Origin: Diadema setosum
Lineage: Eukaryota; Echinodermata; Echinoidea; Diadematoida; Diadematidae
Assembly: GCF_964275005.1 (NCBI RefSeq)
Contig: NC_092704.1
Location: 34,922,416-34,986,415, forward strand
Length of the DNA stretch: 64,000 nt
Direction: 5' to 3'
The translations under genes and the position numbers were made by a program. Positions 24,601 to 35,363 of the stretch are shown here, piece after piece (the first letter of the stretch is position 1; each line of letters starts with the position of its first letter). The notes below the pieces were generated by a model. It was not told the origin of the DNA. It searched no databases and saw nothing but the letters and a program-made list of their open reading frames with translations.

Positions 24601-27118
24601 GATTCAAATGCGGTTGACATTATGGTTACTGGATGTATACGTGGGTGTAGGCAGCCAAATCAAAACCGTCAACAATTTTAATGACAAAGAATTACCCGCA
24701 AACGAGTATATATTAATAAGGACGGGCTGCTGACCTTTATTTACGAACCAAATGGGACAATTGTTTGATTGCGGCTGCACTTCTCGGACAAATCTATTTA
24801 CTTAATCTTAAACATATCCAGGATACGGAGATAGCAGGGTTGACTCGATTCATTCTCGAGTCTATGACCCCAGATCCAGTAAACCTTAACTTTGTTCATT
24901 TGAAAGTTGAAACGCAACTGTTCCTTCGAAATTTCTGTGCTATGCGCAACTTAAGTTCTTTTATAACCCTGTAAGTTCGCTTACGAGGAAATGTGACGTG
25001 TGCACAAAATCATAGTATAATCATATTGAAATTGAATGAAAACAAGTGAATTTTAAGCAGAGGGATGAAGATTGGGTATGAGTTTTCTTCAACATTTTCT
25101 ACCCTCGGTTTCTTAAAATGTGTATCAGCAGTTGCGATCTTACAAAAACTTCATTTGTACAGAGGGCAGACAAATTAGAGAAAACTTAAACCTCATATTA
25201 TGGTATTCTTGGTGTGATCACTCCTATAGTTGCCACCAGTATGTTCAGTAGAAGCAGATTTGATGTAGAGTTCTTCACTTGGTGTTCAATTAAATGCCTG
25301 TCAACAATTACACACACGTCATCTTCACAGAAGTCAATTCAAATCCATACATACGCTACACTCGCTCCACTCCCTAGGAAACATTCCAGAGAGACAGACA
25401 TTTTGGGGTTTTACTCGCGTACTTTAATCCAAGCGCAAATAACGCTCGTCTTCCAATTAGGAATTCATTTATACGCAAGAAGTCAAACCAAATAGAGTGT
25501 TGTGATTATGATGTCTCCTACACGAGTCCTCATTACACGAACTACCATAAACCTGTTCCCTTCGAGGACTCGAGGTAAATATAGGATCACACCATTAAAG
25601 ACGATGTGAAATGAGACCATTTTGAGTTTTATTGCTATTGTGGTGTCAGTTCCACTCATCAACGCACACCATGCACCCGCGTTTCACTCTTCATCTTATT
25701 TTGGTCAACAGAAAACTTGATCCGCCTTGAGAAGTCATCGCTAATTCGACCAGTTTAGTTGAAACAGACATTCCACAAAGTATTCATTCTAGTTTACATG
25801 AATTTCAGTCAAAATGTCGACCCTAATAATCATATTTTGCTCCCCCTCGAAAAAAGAGGGCATCGTGTGAACATGGACCCTCCATGGTGTGAATACCATG
25901 CGTGTTACTATCAAAAGTTTATATAGGTCTGAAAGAGAGAAGGATGGTCAAACATGAAAAATGGGAGGAATACTGGGAAATAAATTCTGTGAAAATTGTC
26001 GCTTGTTATGCCAGTGAAAATCAGTAGTTACCATGGTCGGGCCGACTCCACTTCAGGCCACCTCTGGACGTGATCTGTGGTCTGTAAGCGGTACTTGATT
26101 CTCTCCTCTGTCTTTCCTTTTCTACTCATGTCTTTCTTTCTCTTCTATATATCTGTCTCTCCCTTCCCTCCCCCTCTTCTTTTTCTTTCTTTGCTGGTGT
26201 ATTTGAGTTTGTCTTCCGAGTGCGTGGGTTGGTTTGTCTCTGTACTCTCAAAAGTACCTGATATCTTGCATTCCTGTAAATACTCCATGTACATGATAAT
26301 TGTTAATTGTTTACTCTCAAACTCGAGCATGAAGTCTTATTATTCTTTCACCAAGGTCATATTTACATGATACTTCACTTCCTGCTGATAATTCCACTCA
26401 ATATCAAAACGTTACGTATTCCCTTCAATTGAAATAAACACTTGACGATATAATGTTAAAACCATTTTCTAGAAACAGATATTTTCTTGTTCATGTGAAC
26501 GGAAACTCCCGTAGACAGTGGAAGAGAATCTAGTTCTATAATCACGAGTAAATTCATACAAATTGGGCTTTAATACATGCAGTACGTATACAAGAGCAAA
26601 GATAGCTCTATATCCCTGCGCGACAACTTTGATTAATTTAAGATGTCTAAAATGATTAAGTACTGTTACGACATCTTTCATTCGCTTGTAAATGTACTCG
26701 GCTTATTTTACAACAAGAAACAAAAAAAAAAAAAAATCGGCTCTGAATAACACCACTCTGTGCTGAGGAGATTCGTTGTTGTTGTTATACAGGACACGGT
26801 TGTGCAGTTAACTTCTCCACGTAATATTAAGGTTATGGATACATGATACTACCTAGGACAAGTTGCACATGCTCTGTTATTCACCACTATAAACTACATG
26901 GACTCCAAGCCGTTAACTCGCGAGATATATTTCAGTATTTCTCCATGCATTCTGTAAATAACCCAGAAGTAAGCAAAAGCAGGTGTATAATTTTCTTTCA
27001 TGATAAAATTGTTGCCAAATAAAACTAAATCAAATCACATCGCATTACATCAACCTGTAAACTTGAAGATGAAATGTCTTAATACCCAATCCCCTTTCGC
27101 GTGCCCCACTGTAATCAG

Positions 27119-27252
27119 GATTCGAAGACCCCGACACGGTCCATCCAAGCCTAAAACTCTACGTGGTGGACTCGCTACTCTGCTGTCTACCCGTGTGCCT
27201 GAAGGACCTAGTACGTCGAGATGGTCTACACGTGGACGCACACGTCGACAAG
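27119..27252 (+). CDS. SLC5-family copy 1, exon e
   Basis: This 134-bp exon, phase 1 to 0, has acceptor AATCAG and donor GTTAGC. It encodes FEDPDTVHPSLKLYVVDSLL followed by CCLPVCLKDLVRR. Related carriers have a cytosolic segment here reading roughly 'xDPx.VxPxLL.P..D...CCLP'. The double Cys before LP is shared with copy B (CCCLP) and with pseudogene A, and could be a palmitoylation site (inference). The G left by exon d plus GA from this exon restores a Gly codon, which supports the 19.5-kb intron. The longest ATG-started ORF here uses another frame and is not the coding one. Confidence 0.8.
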
Positions 27253-28241
27253 GTTAGCATGTGAAGAGAGCTTTGGTCATTGTCAATCTTGCCTTTCCGC
27301 TCAGCAATCCCAATTGTAAAATATCAACCACAACGCGCAAATTAAGATACGAAAACATTGAGATCAATAAAACAGGCATAATTCAATCAATCTTTAACAA
27401 TAATTTTGATAACAAAGGCTAAAAAAGAAATAAAGCAAAGTTTTGGGAAATCTTGACGAGAACATTATTTTCAATGTCAATACAACTTTTGAATATATAT
27501 GTCTCATCTCTTGCGACACATTAGAACATTCGTCATGAAAAGACCTGTCTTCATCATTTTACCCCAAAATAATTGCAAAATTTTGATGTTTCATGTTCAT
27601 ATACCCTTCGGTTTGAATCAATGGGAAAGTATTATAATTCTTCATTAGGTACTGAGACCCTGTGTAGGAGACTTGACTTCAATTAGTAAGAATAATGATC
27701 CTACTGATAGTTTGATAGCTTTTATCAAAAGAGGCCAACGGAGTCAACGTAGAGGCCCCCTACTGCAATAATTAAGTCGCACTTTATAGGTTTTCAAGTG
27801 AAAGTGGTATGCCTGTATGGTGGTTATCATTCCTGTAACTTTATTTCTTTTTTTAGTCGATTAAGTACGATGCATCCAAGCATACCAATGTAATCACGCA
27901 ATTAAAAAAAGAAATAGATATGGTCACAGCATCGCCGAGCCATTGCAGCGGCAAACAAAATTGCGCTAAATCATCTATATAATCAATGTATTGATGAAGG
28001 GCTAGATTACACATTATGTTCGGCTATTACACCTCAATCTTTTCGCAAAGGATGAATATTACGAGAAAAAAATTATGGCTGAAAAAAGGTAGTCGAAATT
28101 GATATTGGATCATAACAATGAAAGCAAAACAAAAGACACGGGAAATTAGTTTTCCTGATTTCGTCTCTCTTACTTTATTGAGCATTCGAGTGTTTCTTGT
28201 AATTTCTTTTCTTGTGCTTTGTATTTGTTGTTATTTTTTAG

Positions 28242-28370
28242 ATAGAGAAAGAGAAAGAGAAGGCCAAAAATGCATGCGAAGATGCCGAGACCTCCGTACC
28301 AATGATTGACAAGCCACGCCCAGCGACACCCGTCTCCGACTACAATGACTACCAGGATGAAGAAGACAAG
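28242..28370 (+). CDS. SLC5-family copy 1, exon f (cytosolic tail)
   Basis: This is a 129-bp exon of 43 codons, phase 0 to 0, with acceptor TTTTAG. It begins IEKEKEKAKNACEDAETSVP and continues charged and proline-rich to DYQDEEDK. The coding frame differs from the ATG-started ORF that overlaps it. The donor GTTACA is weak, but the frame joins cleanly to the terminal exon at 29,209. Low-complexity acidic/basic tails like this are usual at the cytosolic C terminus of SLC5 carriers and are poorly conserved. The call therefore rests on splice sites, phase and position. Confidence 0.62.
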
Positions 28371-29208
28371 GTTACAATCTTAGCTTTTTTTTTTTTCATG
28401 ATAGGTTTGTGACAGGTCGTATACAATATATAGACCTATACATTATTACGTAGCTCAAAGAATGCAAGTGAATTCTTAAACATTATCTATGTGCAAAATT
28501 GGATTTACACACTGATACTGACTGTAAAATAACATTAATCTTAATCGCATTGATCACTCTATGAATCAAAGAGAATTACAAGTATTTCGCATGCCGATAT
28601 TATCTGGTTAACCAAAGAGTACTTTAAAGCTTTGATTAGAGCTATCAATAAGTGATGTTCCATAAAAATCGTAAAAAGTGGTAAATGTATTATTAGATCA
28701 GGAATCTCAAAATTGCCACATTGGAATGTGAATAAAGGAGACGTAACATCTATTCCATACAACTTGCAGTTGACTTGTTATGAGCCCCAAGCAACTCCGG
28801 TCGCCTGAGTTTACAGAACATAACAGTATCTTTCATTAACATAAGGAGGGTTCCATCAAAGAGTAGTGGATCACAACTAGCACCTGTCGGGGTTTTTGTC
28901 TCTCTCTCTCTTGAATGATTAAAACGAATATGATTATTGGAAAAAGCAAGAAATGTCCATGTTAATCAATGAAACCAATTCCTGTCATAGATGTGTGAGT
29001 AAAAGAATACCCTCTGATGAAAAATGCTCAGCGGTATTCATGCAGCAACTGCTGTTTTAATGTGAGCATGTCAGAAACTCATATGTGAACATTACATGCG
29101 TAGAATCACTGCAAAAAGGGCATACTAGACTTGTTAGACACATAGAAATGATAAATACTTGTTAATATGTAGTCATACATATCAATTTTCAATTTGTTTG
29201 CTGTCCAG

Positions 29209-29319
29209 GCAAATGAAGAACTTGGAAATAGTCCAGAGGTGGACGCCATACTGGAACCGTCTGCAGTCGATAACAATGAGGACTACGTCCGAGGCCGCAC
29301 GATGACAACAGAATTATGA
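29209..29319 (+). CDS. SLC5-family copy 1, terminal exon with PDZ-type C terminus
   Basis: This 111-bp exon (acceptor GTCCAG) encodes 36 residues and a TGA stop. It ends DYVRGRTMTTEL. The final Thr-Glu-Leu fits the class I PDZ-binding consensus (S/T-x-hydrophobic). Mammalian SLC5A8 also ends in a PDZ ligand that anchors it to scaffold proteins, so a similar scaffold role is a reasonable inference. The tail is acidic (EELGNSPEVD). Copy B ends differently (ITGV) but also fits the consensus. No AATAAA was noticed close downstream. Confidence 0.72.
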   Translation, partial: ANEELGNSPEVDAILEPSAVDNNEDYVRGRTMTTEL

Positions 29320-30267
29320 AGTGACAACTTGGCTGTGAACCAATCACCATGGAAACGATCTACACGACAAGGCCAACCATCTCATTATAGAATAACATAA
29401 CTTATTACTTAACCATACCTTCCCTGAATAATAGTTTTGATGATGAAACAACTTTTGTGGACTCACATTATGGCAATATACCACTACCATGTAATGATGT
29501 CAGACAAGAACATTTTCTTGGTTAGCTGCTTCATAGCATCTCAAACAATAAGGTTCGCATCCCAGCTTTCACCTTGGTTAGAATAAGCCAAATAAGTTAT
29601 CACTGTTTTGTTGATCATAAACTGAAGGCATAAGTATTGTATGCAATAGATCGGGGAGGACATCCGGGAACTCTGGATCTTGCTAGGCGGAAATGACTTC
29701 ACTGCGCCAAATCTATTAGAAATATTGAGAAGCAGACAGAGTGACGTCACACCTCGACCATCTTTTATATAATACGAGCACTTTCTCGAGCTTCTCATTC
29801 TCATTCATAATTATCCATGCCCACTCGGGGTGAGCAAGGCTCTTCAACTCACGTGTAGAATGCGCCTCATTGAAACTATTAAAATGGATTAAAATGTCAT
29901 GAATGCTTTACGTATTCTTAGAGAGGTTTTCCGTGATTCTTCAGTCACCCAAGGCTTACACAGCATCAATATGTAGCGTGTCCACCATGTCCACTGTGAA
30001 ATATTTCTACTCAGTGGGAATACGGAGTGAAAATTACATAGAATTAAAAGACGTTGAAATAGAATCCACGTAAAAATAGCACACTTAGCCCATTCAAAAA
30101 GGGGCAGATCCAAGAATTCTGTAAAGGGGAAGGCTTTAAAAAATTAAAGGGGGCGCACACCGCCCAATTTTTCTTTTTATTTCTTTTGTTTCTAACAATA
30201 GATAAATTAAAAAAAATAAAGGGGGACAACGCGCGACCGACGCGCCCCCGCCTGGATCCGACACTGC
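29320..30267. other. Intergenic, 3' of SLC5 copy 1
   Basis: It presumably includes the copy 1 3' UTR. A GC-rich foldback remnant lies near 30,100-30,270 (GGGGGCGCACACCGCCC and GCGCCCCCGCCTGGATC). Confidence 0.4.
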
Positions 30268-31110
30268 AGAAGGTCTGTGCCTGAATGAGAAAAGGGAATG
30301 TCTTGCTGAATTTTTAGAGAACGTACCCAACTTAACTGCGTATCATGTTGTTCTCAAGTTGCTGTCGTCAGAATCAATGCAATGATCGTATCGGAGCTCA
30401 CAGAAGTGGATAACCGCAGAGCACGAATTAATGTTATCGTATCGTGGTGTATGTGTAATCTTATAGGACTCTGAAATATCGGCCACAATCGCTACCGCAT
30501 CGAACGTGCCTCTAAGAATAGTCTGTACAGAATAATTCCTATTTCCCTTAATATGAGTTGTCTTTGTAGACAGATTTGACCGTATATAATTATGGGTGCC
30601 TATGTACAAATATCTAAATTTACAACACAATACTGCATTCGTTTGTTGAATTGCTTTATCCTAAAATATCTGAATATACTATACAATACTGCGTTCGTTT
30701 GTTCATTCCTCTATCCTAACAAGTCATTTAGCAGTCATTTAAGCCACAAAGTACTAATCTAAGGCACATGTACGAATCTTTGAATGATATGTACTCTGTG
30801 TAGCAAGGGTCAATTTACAGTACAGCTTGTCTTTTCTTTACATTGATCTACTTATATTTATAAATGTTTGTATGTACATTTCCCCCTTGTAAAGAACAAA
30901 ATATTGAAAGGCTTACAAGCACAGCTTGAAATGCTTTCAACAGATAGATTTCAATGACTCTTCGACAAAGGCTAGTACGCCCTTTATGAAGGTTTCGTGG
31001 CTTAAGTAGGTTGAAGTTTAACAATTTAACCCAACGCTGTCGGGCTAGTATAAGTCACATAAAAGGCGGAAAACTTTAAAGAAATTAAAATTTCAACACA
31101 TGAATACTAT
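30268..31110. repeat. 3'-flank segmental duplicate, copy A side
   Basis: This block (CTGTGCCTGAATGAGAAAAG..., GCTGTCGTCAGAATCAAT, CACGAATTAATGTTATCGTA) aligns in order with 42,908-44,710 next to copy B, apart from the piggyBac-type insert there. It marks the downstream edge of the segmental duplication that made pseudogene A. It is non-coding. Confidence 0.85.
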
Positions 31111-31149
31111 CATTGTGTCCTTTTATCTATTCGTACACAACCACATACA

Positions 31150-31203
31150 CACACATAAATAGTATATATGAATATATATATATACATTTGTGTGTCTATA
31201 TAA

Positions 31204-31243
<40 letters not shown>

Positions 31244-31270
31244 GAGATACATAATATATAATATATATTT
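31150..31270. repeat. (TA)n microsatellite
   Basis: TA repeats with interruptions next to the pseudogene A terminal exon; the equivalent place in copy B also has TA repeats. Confidence 0.92.
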
Positions 31271-31334
31271 GCATGAACATAATGCATACTATAGTACACA
31301 CAATTGATAATGTGTGTATAAGATCACCTTCACA

Positions 31335-31379
31335 TCATTCTTCGGGCGTGTCTTGGTTGTTGCCCACGCTAACACCATC
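31335..31379 (-). pseudogene. SLC5 pseudogene A, terminal exon remnant
   Basis: This reads DGVSVGNNQDTPEE then TGA, matching the start of the copy B terminal exon (DDDSVGNDHDTPEDEKVIV). The frame breaks at the position where copy B continues, and the last 43 codons of the copy B exon have no counterpart. The intron sequence upstream (31,380-31,440) also matches copy B (45,426-45,480), so this is a duplicated genomic segment and not a retrocopy. Confidence 0.85.
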
Positions 31380-31844
31380 CTTAAAATACAATCAAAGGTG
31401 AATAAAATGGTATTATTCAGATCTCATTTGCCCTGGGAGCACTATGTGTAAGCATAGTTTCCTTTTTTTTTTTTTAATAATAAAAATCTGTCATTATCAT
31501 TACTCCCAGCATTGTCAGATGGACATTTTGTACACCTTGGTGAACGAGACAATCTCCTGTTGGAAAATTCAACTGTTCAAATACAGACATATTGATTTAT
31601 AGATAAGAAATGAATGCCAGCATATTACCGACCACATAATCATATTTTTTCCATGGCTGTCTTAATAAGCAGAAATGATAATCTGGGGTATCGCGAGAGC
31701 TAACAGCCGATAGTTATGCAGGGTAAAGTCTCGAGTCATTAATTGTTAAGATCAGCTATTAGAAAATGACAAGAAATTTTATCTTATTTTGTAATGAAAA
31801 GTGCTTATTTGGTTGTTGGTGGACACACACACACACATATTTCA

Positions 31845-32130
31845 AGTTCTAGTTGTTCAAGTTCAAGTTGATTTATTTCATTTCCAACGAACAAATAATT
31901 AGGAATATAATGAAATGTTCGTATATACAGAGGTCAGGAAATTAGTACAACAATGCGATGAACAGAATAACATGTTATAAAGACACAGGTATGTTATCAA
32001 CAGAGATATGAATAAATGTTATATTATTAACGTTAAAGACAGAAACAAACATATACAGGCCTACACATTCGCACATGCGTCACGTCATATGAAATATGAT
32101 AAGGTATCATTTTTATGCCGCATGAAATGT
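31845..32130 (-). mobile_element. LINE 3' tail-like fragment
   Basis: (TTCAAG) repeats at 31,841-31,868 followed by TTGATTTATTTCATTTCC match the 3' ends of the other tail copies. A possible hairpin ATGCC/GGTAT lies near 32,115-32,140. It is absent from the paralogous copy B intron. Confidence 0.5.
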
Positions 32131-32183
32131 CTGTGGTATGCAACAAATTAATTTATCAATTAAATATCAATATTATGTGTTAC

Positions 32184-32293
32184 TCTATGTTTTCCCCGTT
32201 TTCTTAATTTCAACGAAGCAGGAAGGCATCAACAGAGGGCGTCGGTCAGGTTATAAATCAGTTTCGGATCAATGGTCATGTCGTTGTTCGAAC
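32184..32293 (-). pseudogene. SLC5 pseudogene A, CC-LP exon with premature stop
   Basis: This exon matches copy B 46,073-46,197: SNNDMTIDPKLIYNLTDALC, then TGA at 32,229-32,231 where copy B has a Cys codon (TGT), then CLPASLKLRKRGKH. The acceptor (TAAAG) is retained and a GTAACA donor follows. The preceding 101-bp helix exon is missing in copy A. A stop in the middle of an exon with otherwise strong similarity shows relaxed selection. Confidence 0.88.
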
Positions 32294-32534
32294 CTTTAGA
32301 GAAGTTATAACAATTTTTTTTTTTTTTTTTACAGAATAAAGCTTCAGACACAGTTAATTAAATGCGTTTGAATTCGAAACGAAACATAAAATCTGAGTTG
32401 GAGGTGCCAAGCTAGATCAGTGAGTAACTGATAGAACTTGCAAAATGCGTCACAAGTGAATTTTGACTTAGTCAAGTATTTCTTTGCAAAAGAAGACGAA
32501 AAAGGGACGAAAAAAAACCCGACAAATTTCGAAG

Positions 32535-32587
32535 AGCTTAGCCTCCTCAGTGACAGACGAGGTCATCGGAGGTGACAAGCTATCGTC
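32535..32587 (-). pseudogene. SLC5 pseudogene A, 3' remnant of the glycosylated-loop exon
   Basis: About 50 bp match the 3' end of the copy B exon at 48,037-48,248 (the DDSLSSPPMTSS-like part of the loop). The helix-coding 5' part is missing. The donor equivalent (CGGTAAAC in copy B) is deleted here. The remnant lies only about 70 bp from the INALA exon remnant, so the two intervening exons (counterparts of 59.1 and 60.1 kb) are gone. Confidence 0.7.
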
Positions 32588-32655
32588 TATATGGCAAAAC
32601 CACGTGAAATATCATGGACTGTGTTACTTTCTTGCTAGTTAAATGCTAGTATTAC

Positions 32656-32771
32656 CTCCAAACTTGGTGACCCTTGCGTACAATTGGTGGATGCATATCT
32701 GCCCTACAGTCTTCATCCCCATCATCTTCTGCGTGATGGCCGCCAAGGCATTGATTCCCGACGAAAACGAA
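32656..32771 (-). pseudogene. SLC5 pseudogene A, INALA exon remnant with frameshift
   Basis: This is the counterpart of the interrupted copy B exon at 60.2-60.9 kb. It reads SSGINALAAIT correctly, then one base is missing relative to copy B (AC versus ACC) and the frame becomes QKMMGMKTVGQ, unlike any SLC5 sequence. The acceptor TTTCAG and a donor GTAATA remain. This exon is 8.5 kb from its 5' neighbour (41.3 kb), while in copy B the same intron is about 360 bp. A large insertion or rearrangement carrying the CHDH gene has separated them. Confidence 0.82.
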
Positions 32772-32830
32772 CTGAAAAGAGGAGCACATAAATCATACAT
32801 ATCACACACATATAAACACACGCACGCAAG

Positions 32831-32864
<34 letters not shown>

Positions 32865-34642
32865 CACACACACACGCACCCCCCCCCCCACACACACACG
32901 TACGCACCGTGCAGTATAAGCCCACGTCCAAAGAGATATAATCATCCACGCCCCACTAAACCCCAAACAATCGTAAGCCAGGAATGAACATCCCGTTCAA
33001 AATCTGAAAGCAGATACCAGCGAGAAGTAGATAAGATTCCAGACAAGCAAAACGTGCGTAGGAACCGACTCCAAAAAGACACTCGAACCATTCTGGCTCA
33101 TCCATGTCTCTGATCTTCTCCTCAAGGCAGCACTACCCATGAAATGAGGTAAGTGTGATCTCCCTATTTCTCCCAAAAGTGCTACTAATTAAGGCAGTTC
33201 ATATTACTCGAGAAATGGTGCTGCGAGCATCTTTTTTAAAAAAAATGTTAACTGCTTGCAAACACGTTTTCAGATATGTTATTCTGTGCGGAAACTTTAT
33301 TGGCGGTAGTCACTCTTCCCCCTCTATTTTTCCCCTTTTATGTATCATGTATTACGTATTATGTATTATGTATTATGTACTATGTATAAGGACTGTAAGT
33401 AAATCAAGCTGGACAATACGTTAAAGCTGCAGCCTTTCTGTATTATTTACAAACTTTAGTTGTTATTCAACGTAGTAAACCACCTACCTGCATTATATAT
33501 ACTATAATGTTATCAACAATGTGTGTACATGTACGATGATAATGCAGAAACCAATAAATCAAATCAATTCAAATTATATCTCGTTAGAATTAATGTGTGT
33601 GCCTTTTTTTCTATAAAAAACATATATAACTCGGATTTACGTCATTTTCGAACACCCCCCACGCTAAAGTATAAAGGGCAGTAGGCCTACACGTATAAAG
33701 AGTCAATTAACTCAATACATTACACGTAAGTACATAAATTATAATATGATACAGAGCACACACAATATACATGTCTCCACGGAAGCCCATTATTATTTGA
33801 GATCCACGCATATCAAATTTAAGAGAGAAATAGTTGAATAGGAATTACTTTACATTTTAAGACATTTGAAGATATGTAACTATTTGCAGTCTTGTAAACA
33901 TAATTTGTATTTTTAGCGAAATCAGCTCGTGAAGGTGATACGTACAAATCACTGTGCATAGTGAGATACGTATGAACCAAAATAGTTTCTGTTGAATAGG
34001 CACTGAGTTGAAAAGTTGTTGGTACTTTATTCGCAGGGGTAGGCCTACATGAAGAAATGATGAAAATTCCAGCGTTAAAAGGCATCGCGACGGGAATGTG
34101 AACACTGCGTGCGAGTGACCCCATAATTGTTAATGTTTCATTATCCATCAGTGTAGCCTCTCATTATTGCCACTGCTCTCTCAGAGGGCCCTACCATTCC
34201 TGCTTGATTAATTTGTTAGTGCGGTAAAAAAGAAGAAAAGAATGCAGTAGAAAAAAAGAAGAAAAGAAAAGAAATGTCTCGCATCATTAGAAATGTTAAG
34301 GATGACAACGGGGAGGGCATGCCAGATCCCGCTCTATACCACAACGGTGGTTGGGAAGTACAAAGACCCCCCCCCCCCCCCCCCCCCAAGAAGCAGACAA
34401 ACATGTATGATTACTTTTTATTCTCTTTTTCATGCTATCTTGATATCTGACAAACGATTCATTCACTTCACACGGTCAACCTTTCATTCGGTACTTGGCA
34501 GTCTGATATGCAGTGACTACACCTTGTTCAACCTATGCATTGTCACTACCACTGACTTTTGATACTGATATCATGACATGCAAATGGGCAGAAGTGCCCT
34601 ACAGCCATTAAACAGCATTCCTTTGTTGCTCATTTGGGCCTT
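32772..34642. other. No functional gene; CA repeats and possible LINE tails
   Basis: A minus frame at about 32,950-33,130 (CLEEKIRDMDEPEWFECLFG) is open for some 58 codons but matches no family I know. An AATCA-type tail occurs at 33,551-33,570. Confidence 0.4.
32820..32902. repeat. (CA)n plus poly-C microsatellite
   Basis: CA repeats and a run of ten Cs give long spurious ORFs of His/Thr/Pro or Cys/Val on either strand. Confidence 0.95.
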
Positions 34643-35363
34643 CCCTGCTGGAAAGAACACAGTGTCTTACAATGTGTTAAACTCGAGCGTTTTAAAAGTG
34701 TAAACACAATGTGAGTCATCAATTTACAGTGTGAAACAAAGCATTACTATGTGAACACTCTGTGAAAACCACACCTCAGTGTGAATTGAGAGTATGAATA
34801 TAAGAAAGACCCAAGTCCATGGAAGACCATTTCGAGTAAACTTAAAAATACTTCATATCCTTTTTATTTGTCCAATACTATTCTATTCAATAGTGATGGG
34901 AAGGCAACATTGTATATACAAATTAGAACATATTATAACAATTAACATTCACATTATTTGTGGAGAGGCCATTTTGTGTGATGGACTTGGGTCGTTCTTT
35001 GAATCACATACATGATATTCTGCTATAGAGATGAGAGAAGGACGAGAGAGGGCGTTATAATATGAATGTAAGAATGACCCAGGTCCTTCATTCTTACATT
35101 CATATAAGATTTCACTCATTCATTTCAGGCACTTCCGGGGGTAATTAGGATTTATCATTTATACACAAGATGAGTCCATGCATAAGCTACAATTTCCCAT
35201 GTCAAACTAAATTTGGCCAAAAATAAAATGGACTTGGGTCGTTCTTATATTCAGATCTTCAATTCATCTTCACACTGTTAAATTCGAACGTTTTCACATG
35301 CATAGTCGAGTATGTGACCACACTGTGGACAGACGATGGGACACTGTGTTCTTTCCAGTAGGG
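34643..35363. mobile_element. MITE-like element with CCCTRCTGG termini
   Basis: It starts CCCTGCTGGAAAGAACACAG and ends with the inverse of CCCTACTGGAAAGAACACAG. The internal arms carry AAGACCCAAGTCCAT in both orientations and several CAGTGTGAA repeats. A target duplication could not be settled. It lies in the interval that separates pseudogene A exons. Confidence 0.8.

Larger units (their letters stand above)
20826..27118. other. Intronic, mostly unassigned
   Basis: It holds an (AATCA)n tail at 21,162-21,181, the LINE tail at 23.45 kb and the SINE at 24.4 kb. The more GC-rich stretch 22,618-22,870 has no clear coding frame. No extra SLC5 exon is required by the exon phases on either side. 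Confidence 0.5.

Noticed and set aside
27000..27257. 85-codon plus-strand ORF (ATRIRR-type, Arg-rich)
   Set aside because: The SLC5 exon e uses a different frame with good splice sites and family motifs; the ORF is a shadow.
32643..32987. Long open frames on both strands over the CA/poly-C tract
   Set aside because: They are made of repeat-encoded His/Thr/Pro or Cys/Val and overlap the SLC5 pseudogene exon in the wrong frame.
32950..33140. Minus-strand frame CLEEKIRDMDEPEWFECLFG ... as a possible extra membrane exon
   Set aside because: No family match, no clear splice pair and no counterpart beside copy B; likely chance.
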